Origin: Candidatus Gastranaerophilales bacterium
Lineage (GTDB): Bacteria > Cyanobacteriota > Vampirovibrionia > Gastranaerophilales > Gastranaerophilaceae
Direction of reading: 5' to 3'
Length of the DNA stretch: 6,742 bases
NCBI GenBank assembly: GCA_021201175.1
Contig: JAJQFK010000153.1
Span: forward strand, 1 to 6,742
The notes beneath the pieces were generated by a model. The model was given only the letters and a program-made list of their open reading frames with translations. It searched no databases and was not told the DNA's origin. Positions 4,733 through 6,742 of this stretch are shown here, piece after piece. Made by a program: the position numbers and the translations under genes. The stretch's first letter is position 1. Each line of letters opens with the position of its first letter.

Positions 4733-6000
4733 TTATTAGTGCATTAAATGGTTCTATTCCGTTAAAAAATTCTTATACCTCCAATAAAAAATCTTCAAAA
4801 CAACAAACAACAAACCCTATTCAAAAGAATATATCCCAATCAAAAGAAGAAAATTCTGTTAAAAATCGAAAAAATGCATATAGCCCGAGTTTCGGAATGG
4901 ATCCGTTTTTTATTATGGCATGCGCTCTTTATGGCGGGTTTTATGCTTTAACTTGCAGTATCGCGATGTATCAAACTGAAAAAATGGACAAAGAAAGAGC
5001 CGAAGAACGATTAAAATTAGCACAGGAACAGAATAAAAGAATAAAACAAACTTCTAATGAACTGGGAGTAACAGCAGAAGAGGCAGAAACATATTTATAT
5101 GATTTCATAAGCCGTGCAGAAATAAAGCCATCCAATGACGGGAATGAGATTGGATTGAATGCAGTAAGGGGCTACGGAGTCGAAAAATACAAACTTGCTG
5201 TAGATTTTATTGCTCCCGTAATTTCTGCCCAAGAAACAAAAAATACATCAAGAGTTCCAAACGGCATGATTCTTTACGGACCAACCGGCGGCGGGAAAAC
5301 TTACATGTCTGATAAAGTTTGCGAACATCTTGAACATTTTGGAACAAAAACAACTAAAATAGAACTTGATCCTATAGATCATGAAAAGAATTGTGAAACT
5401 ATTCAGAAAGCATATTTCGACGGAATACAAGATTATAAAACTACCGGAAAATTTACGGTAATTAATTTTGTAAATGATGTGGATAATTTATTGCCGGATA
5501 GACGATATGATAATAGCGCAAAAAAAGAAATCGGTTTACTTTTAAGATATACGGAAGATAGTGCTTCTAAGGGTGTTGTTTGGCTTGCAACCGCAAACAA
5601 CCCGAAAGATATTGATCCCGCTATCTTACGACCGGGGAGAATGGATTTTAAACTTCCTGTCGGGAATATGGAAAAATTTGCAATTGCGGATATGGTTAAG
5701 TATTCGCTTATAAAATATGATGAGTATGATAAAGATAAAAAATTTAAATATGATAAAATAGTTAATTTTATTGATGAAAATAACCAGAATTTTACCCCAT
5801 CCGAACTTGAGTTTTTTGTCGAATCGGCAAAAAATCATAAAGAAAATCCAAATGAAAAAATTAATGCAGATATGGTTTTAGCTGAAATGCAAGAGTATAT
5901 CGGAAATGATTTCCAAACTCTTGATGAAAAAACAGTAAAAAAGTTTAAAGAAGATCAATTTTATATGGATACTATAAAAAACCAAAAAGAAACTGACTAG
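4729..6000 (+). CDS. Membrane-anchored AAA+ ATPase with lid domain; function unknown
   Basis: The protein has 423 aa. Residues 1-55 are Ser/Lys/Asn/Gln-rich and end in SPSFG. A membrane helix spans about 58-80, followed by a charged stretch, probably coiled coil (81-110), and then the AAA+ module. Walker A is GPTGGGKT (184-191). The Walker B strand is TVINFVNDVD (243-252), with Asn249 and Asp250 replacing the usual DE pair. Sensor 1 is N290 in ATANNP. The arginine fingers are in RPGRMD (301-306). The helical lid (about 315-390) contains FTPSELEFFVESA, which matches the 'G-sGaDl--l---A' sensor-2 helix of FtsH/Cdc48-type ATPases. No peptidase domain follows. The start is TTG 4729-4731, overlapping the previous stop as TTGA, with AAAGG 7 nt upstream inside the first gene, so translation is probably coupled. 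Role and substrate are unknown. Confidence 0.8.
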   Translation: MIISALNGSIPLKNSYTSNKKSSKQQTTNPIQKNISQSKEENSVKNRKNAYSPSFGMDPFFIMACALYGGFYALTCSIAMYQTEKMDKERAEERLKLAQEQNKRIKQTSNELGVTAEEAETYLYDFISRAEIKPSNDGNEIGLNAVRGYGVEKYKLAVDFIAPVISAQETKNTSRVPNGMILYGPTGGGKTYMSDKVCEHLEHFGTKTTKIELDPIDHEKNCETIQKAYFDGIQDYKTTGKFTVINFVNDVDNLLPDRRYDNSAKKEIGLLLRYTEDSASKGVVWLATANNPKDIDPAILRPGRMDFKLPVGNMEKFAIADMVKYSLIKYDEYDKDKKFKYDKIVNFIDENNQNFTPSELEFFVESAKNHKENPNEKINADMVLAEMQEYIGNDFQTLDEKTVKKFKEDQFYMDTIKNQKETD

Positions 6001-6050
6001 TTTGTTAGAATATCCGAAAGAATCAGGTTGACTGAATAAAATTGTCCGAG

Positions 6051-6084
6051 AAAATTTCGCGCTAAGGAACGCGAGCGAAATTTT
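6051..6084 (+). terminator. Possible terminator of the AAA+ operon
   Basis: AAAATTTCGC (6051-6060) and GCGAAATTTT (6075-6084) form a perfect 10-bp stem with a T-run ending at 6085, 50 bp after the AAA+ stop codon. The loop is 14 nt, and its TCGCG/CGCGA (6057-6061 with 6070-6074) offers an alternative inner stem. The A-run before and T-run after make it potentially bidirectional. It is also the first part of a longer structured element. Confidence 0.5.
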
Positions 6085-6156
6085 TGAGTGGCGCCTTGAA
6101 AAGGTGAGCCCCAATTTTTCGGTGACGAGGAGTCATCGAAAAATGTGGGCGACACT
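6051..6156. repeat. Highly structured intergenic element, possibly a dispersed repeat or RNA motif
   Basis: Three hairpins lie in 106 bases. The first is the 10-bp stem 6051-6060/6075-6084. The second is CCTT-gaa-AAGG (6094-6097/6101-6104), which GGC/GCC (6090-6092/6108-6110) extends. The third is a 13-bp stem, 6114-6126/6132-6144, with loop GAGGA and one G-U pair, extended by CCCA/TGGG (6110-6113/6146-6149). An alternative outer stem, AGTGGCGCC (6087-6095) with GGCGACACT (6148-6156), pairs at eight of nine positions and would enclose the third hairpin. The element is more GC-rich than its surroundings and ends before the rpmI promoter, so it is not part of that leader. ACTAG occurs at both 5996-6000 and 6154-6158, a possible but weak target duplication. 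Confidence 0.55.
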
Positions 6157-6171
6157 AGATTATGTATTTGC

Positions 6172-6199
6172 TTGCACTGTTTTTTATTTGTTTTACAAT
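6172..6199 (+). promoter_or_regulatory. Promoter of rpmI-rplT
   Basis: TTGCAC (6172-6177) is followed after 16 bp by TACAAT (6194-6199). Transcription should start near 6206, giving a leader of about 70 nt. The leader holds only a weak ATGC-GGAG-GCAT hairpin (6217-6228). No infC precedes rpmI, unlike the common infC-rpmI-rplT order. Confidence 0.55.
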
Positions 6200-6275
6200 A
6201 ATATTATGGTTTGAGAATGCGGAGGCATGTCGTATTTTTGACCAAATTTAGTTAAAAAAGATAAAGGAGAAAACT

Positions 6276-6485
6276 ATGCCAAAAATGAAAACTCACCGCA
6301 GCGGCGCAAAAAGGTATAAAATTACTGCCGGCGGTAAAATTTTAAGAAGAAAAGCCGGAAAGGGTCATTTACTCCAACACAAAAGTGCTTCCAGAAAAAG
6401 AAAACTTTCTTCTATGATTGAAGTTTCTGCTACTCATAAGAAACTTGTACTTAAAGAACTTCCCTATGCGAAGTGTTCGGGTTAG
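6276..6485 (+). CDS. rpmI: 50S ribosomal protein L35
   Basis: L35 is a small basic protein bound to 23S rRNA in the large subunit. The 69-aa product has near-standard length. It carries the family signature MPKMKTHRSGAKRYKITAGG, followed by KILRRKAGKGHLLQHKSASRKRKL, which matches 'K--r--a-k-H-l--Ks--rkR-L' of L35 proteins. The ATG at 6276 follows AAAGGAG with ideal spacing. rplT starts 28 bp after the stop, in the order rpmI-rplT typical of bacteria, so the two are surely cotranscribed. It has its own promoter at 6172-6199. The absence of infC just upstream means the operon is shorter than in many bacteria, where L20 controls the operon through a leader before infC. Confidence 0.97.
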   Translation: MPKMKTHRSGAKRYKITAGGKILRRKAGKGHLLQHKSASRKRKLSSMIEVSATHKKLVLKELPYAKCSG

Positions 6486-6513
6486 AAATTAAAGAAGAAA
6501 GGAAATATTAAAA

Positions 6514-6742
6514 ATGAGAGTTAAACGCGGTAATGTCTTAAGAAAAAGACATAAGAAAATATTAAAATTAGCAAAAGGTTTTAAAGGCGCAAGAAGCAGA
6601 ATATTTAAAGTTGCTAATACGGCTGTAATGAAAAAATTAAAATATCAATACAGAGATAGACGTCACTTAAAAAGAAATATGCGTCGTTTATGGATTATAA
6701 GAATAAATGCGGCTGTTAGACAATATGGTTTAAGTTATTCTA
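6514..6742 (+). CDS. rplT: 50S ribosomal protein L20, 5' part (cut by window end)
   Basis: L20 is an early assembly protein of the 50S subunit and in several bacteria represses its own operon by binding the mRNA leader. The window holds the first 76 codons of an expected 115-120. The protein starts MRVKRGNVLRKRHKKILKLAKGF. It continues with the family-typical KGARSRIFKVAN, the AYRDRR-like QYRDRRHLKR and RRLWIIRINAAVRQYGLSYS, where most L20 proteins have 'R-LWI-RINAA-R--G-sYs'. The ATG at 6514 is preceded by AGAAAGGAA. It is the second gene of the rpmI-rplT unit. The stop codon lies outside the window, so the C-terminal rRNA-binding domain cannot be judged. Confidence 0.96.
   Translation, partial: MRVKRGNVLRKRHKKILKLAKGFKGARSRIFKVANTAVMKKLKYQYRDRRHLKRNMRRLWIIRINAAVRQYGLSYS

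Noticed and set aside
3833..6000. One AAA+ gene split by a frameshift
   Set aside because: Each frame has its own membrane helix, Walker A and RPGR motif, so these are two paralogous proteins, not halves of one.
5248..6114. Three minus-strand frames of 60-78 aa
   Set aside because: All are antisense to the second AAA+ gene or to the structured element. Their Phe/Ile-rich composition is typical of shadow frames.
1..6742. CRISPR array, tRNA or rRNA genes
   Set aside because: I saw no regularly spaced direct repeats, tRNA cloverleaf or rRNA sequence anywhere in the window.

Overview
This is an AT-rich window from a bacterial chromosome. It carries housekeeping ribosomal-protein operons interleaved with one type IV pilin-like gene and one two-gene module of unknown function. 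The rpsF-ssb-rpsR order, the low GC, the long-leader prepilin with an 'EAFTLSE' junction and the membrane-anchored AAA+ proteins with Ser/Lys/Asn-rich N-termini suggest a gut-type relative of the non-photosynthetic cyanobacterial lineage (Gastranaerophilales / Vampirovibrionia). Some Firmicutes-like genome is the alternative. This placement is an inference at roughly 0.6 confidence; no marker here is decisive.

Layout. 1-389: no convincing gene, several small hairpins, and what looks like one end of an IS3/IS150-family insertion sequence (365-389). 390-1107 (minus): a prepilin-like protein of about 238 aa whose reading frame is broken in this copy by a run of nine G inside the leader peptide; eight G would restore it. 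1108-1604: intergenic, with the pilin promoter, a candidate small RNA of about 130 nt (strong promoter at 1469-1496, intrinsic terminator at 1332-1355, minus strand) and the terminator of the ribosomal operon. 1605-2578 (minus): rpsR, ssb and rpsF, transcribed in the order rpsF-ssb-rpsR; rpsF begins at a TTG, not at the longer upstream ATG. 2579-2679: divergent promoter region with a 14-bp sequence mirrored in both extended -10 elements. 2680-3714 (plus): rlmN, with an almost leaderless mRNA. 3833-6000 (plus): two translationally coupled, membrane-anchored AAA+ ATPase genes. The first lacks the sensor-1 Asn and a recognisable lid, and both lack the usual Walker B 'DE' pair. 6001-6171: a strongly folded intergenic element (6051-6156). 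6172-6742 (plus): promoter, rpmI (L35) and the 5' part of rplT (L20), cut by the window end.

How the parts relate. rpsF, rpsR, rpmI, rplT and rlmN all serve the ribosome (small-subunit platform proteins, large-subunit assembly proteins, and methylation of 23S rRNA A2503), and ssb serves DNA replication. The AAA+ pair has its own promoter with a flanking inverted repeat and is not obviously linked to its neighbours. Its pairing of a complete ATPase with a degenerate one is the most system-like novelty here. The poly-G switch in the prepilin is the most concrete regulatory observation, with the caveat that a homopolymer sequencing error would look the same.
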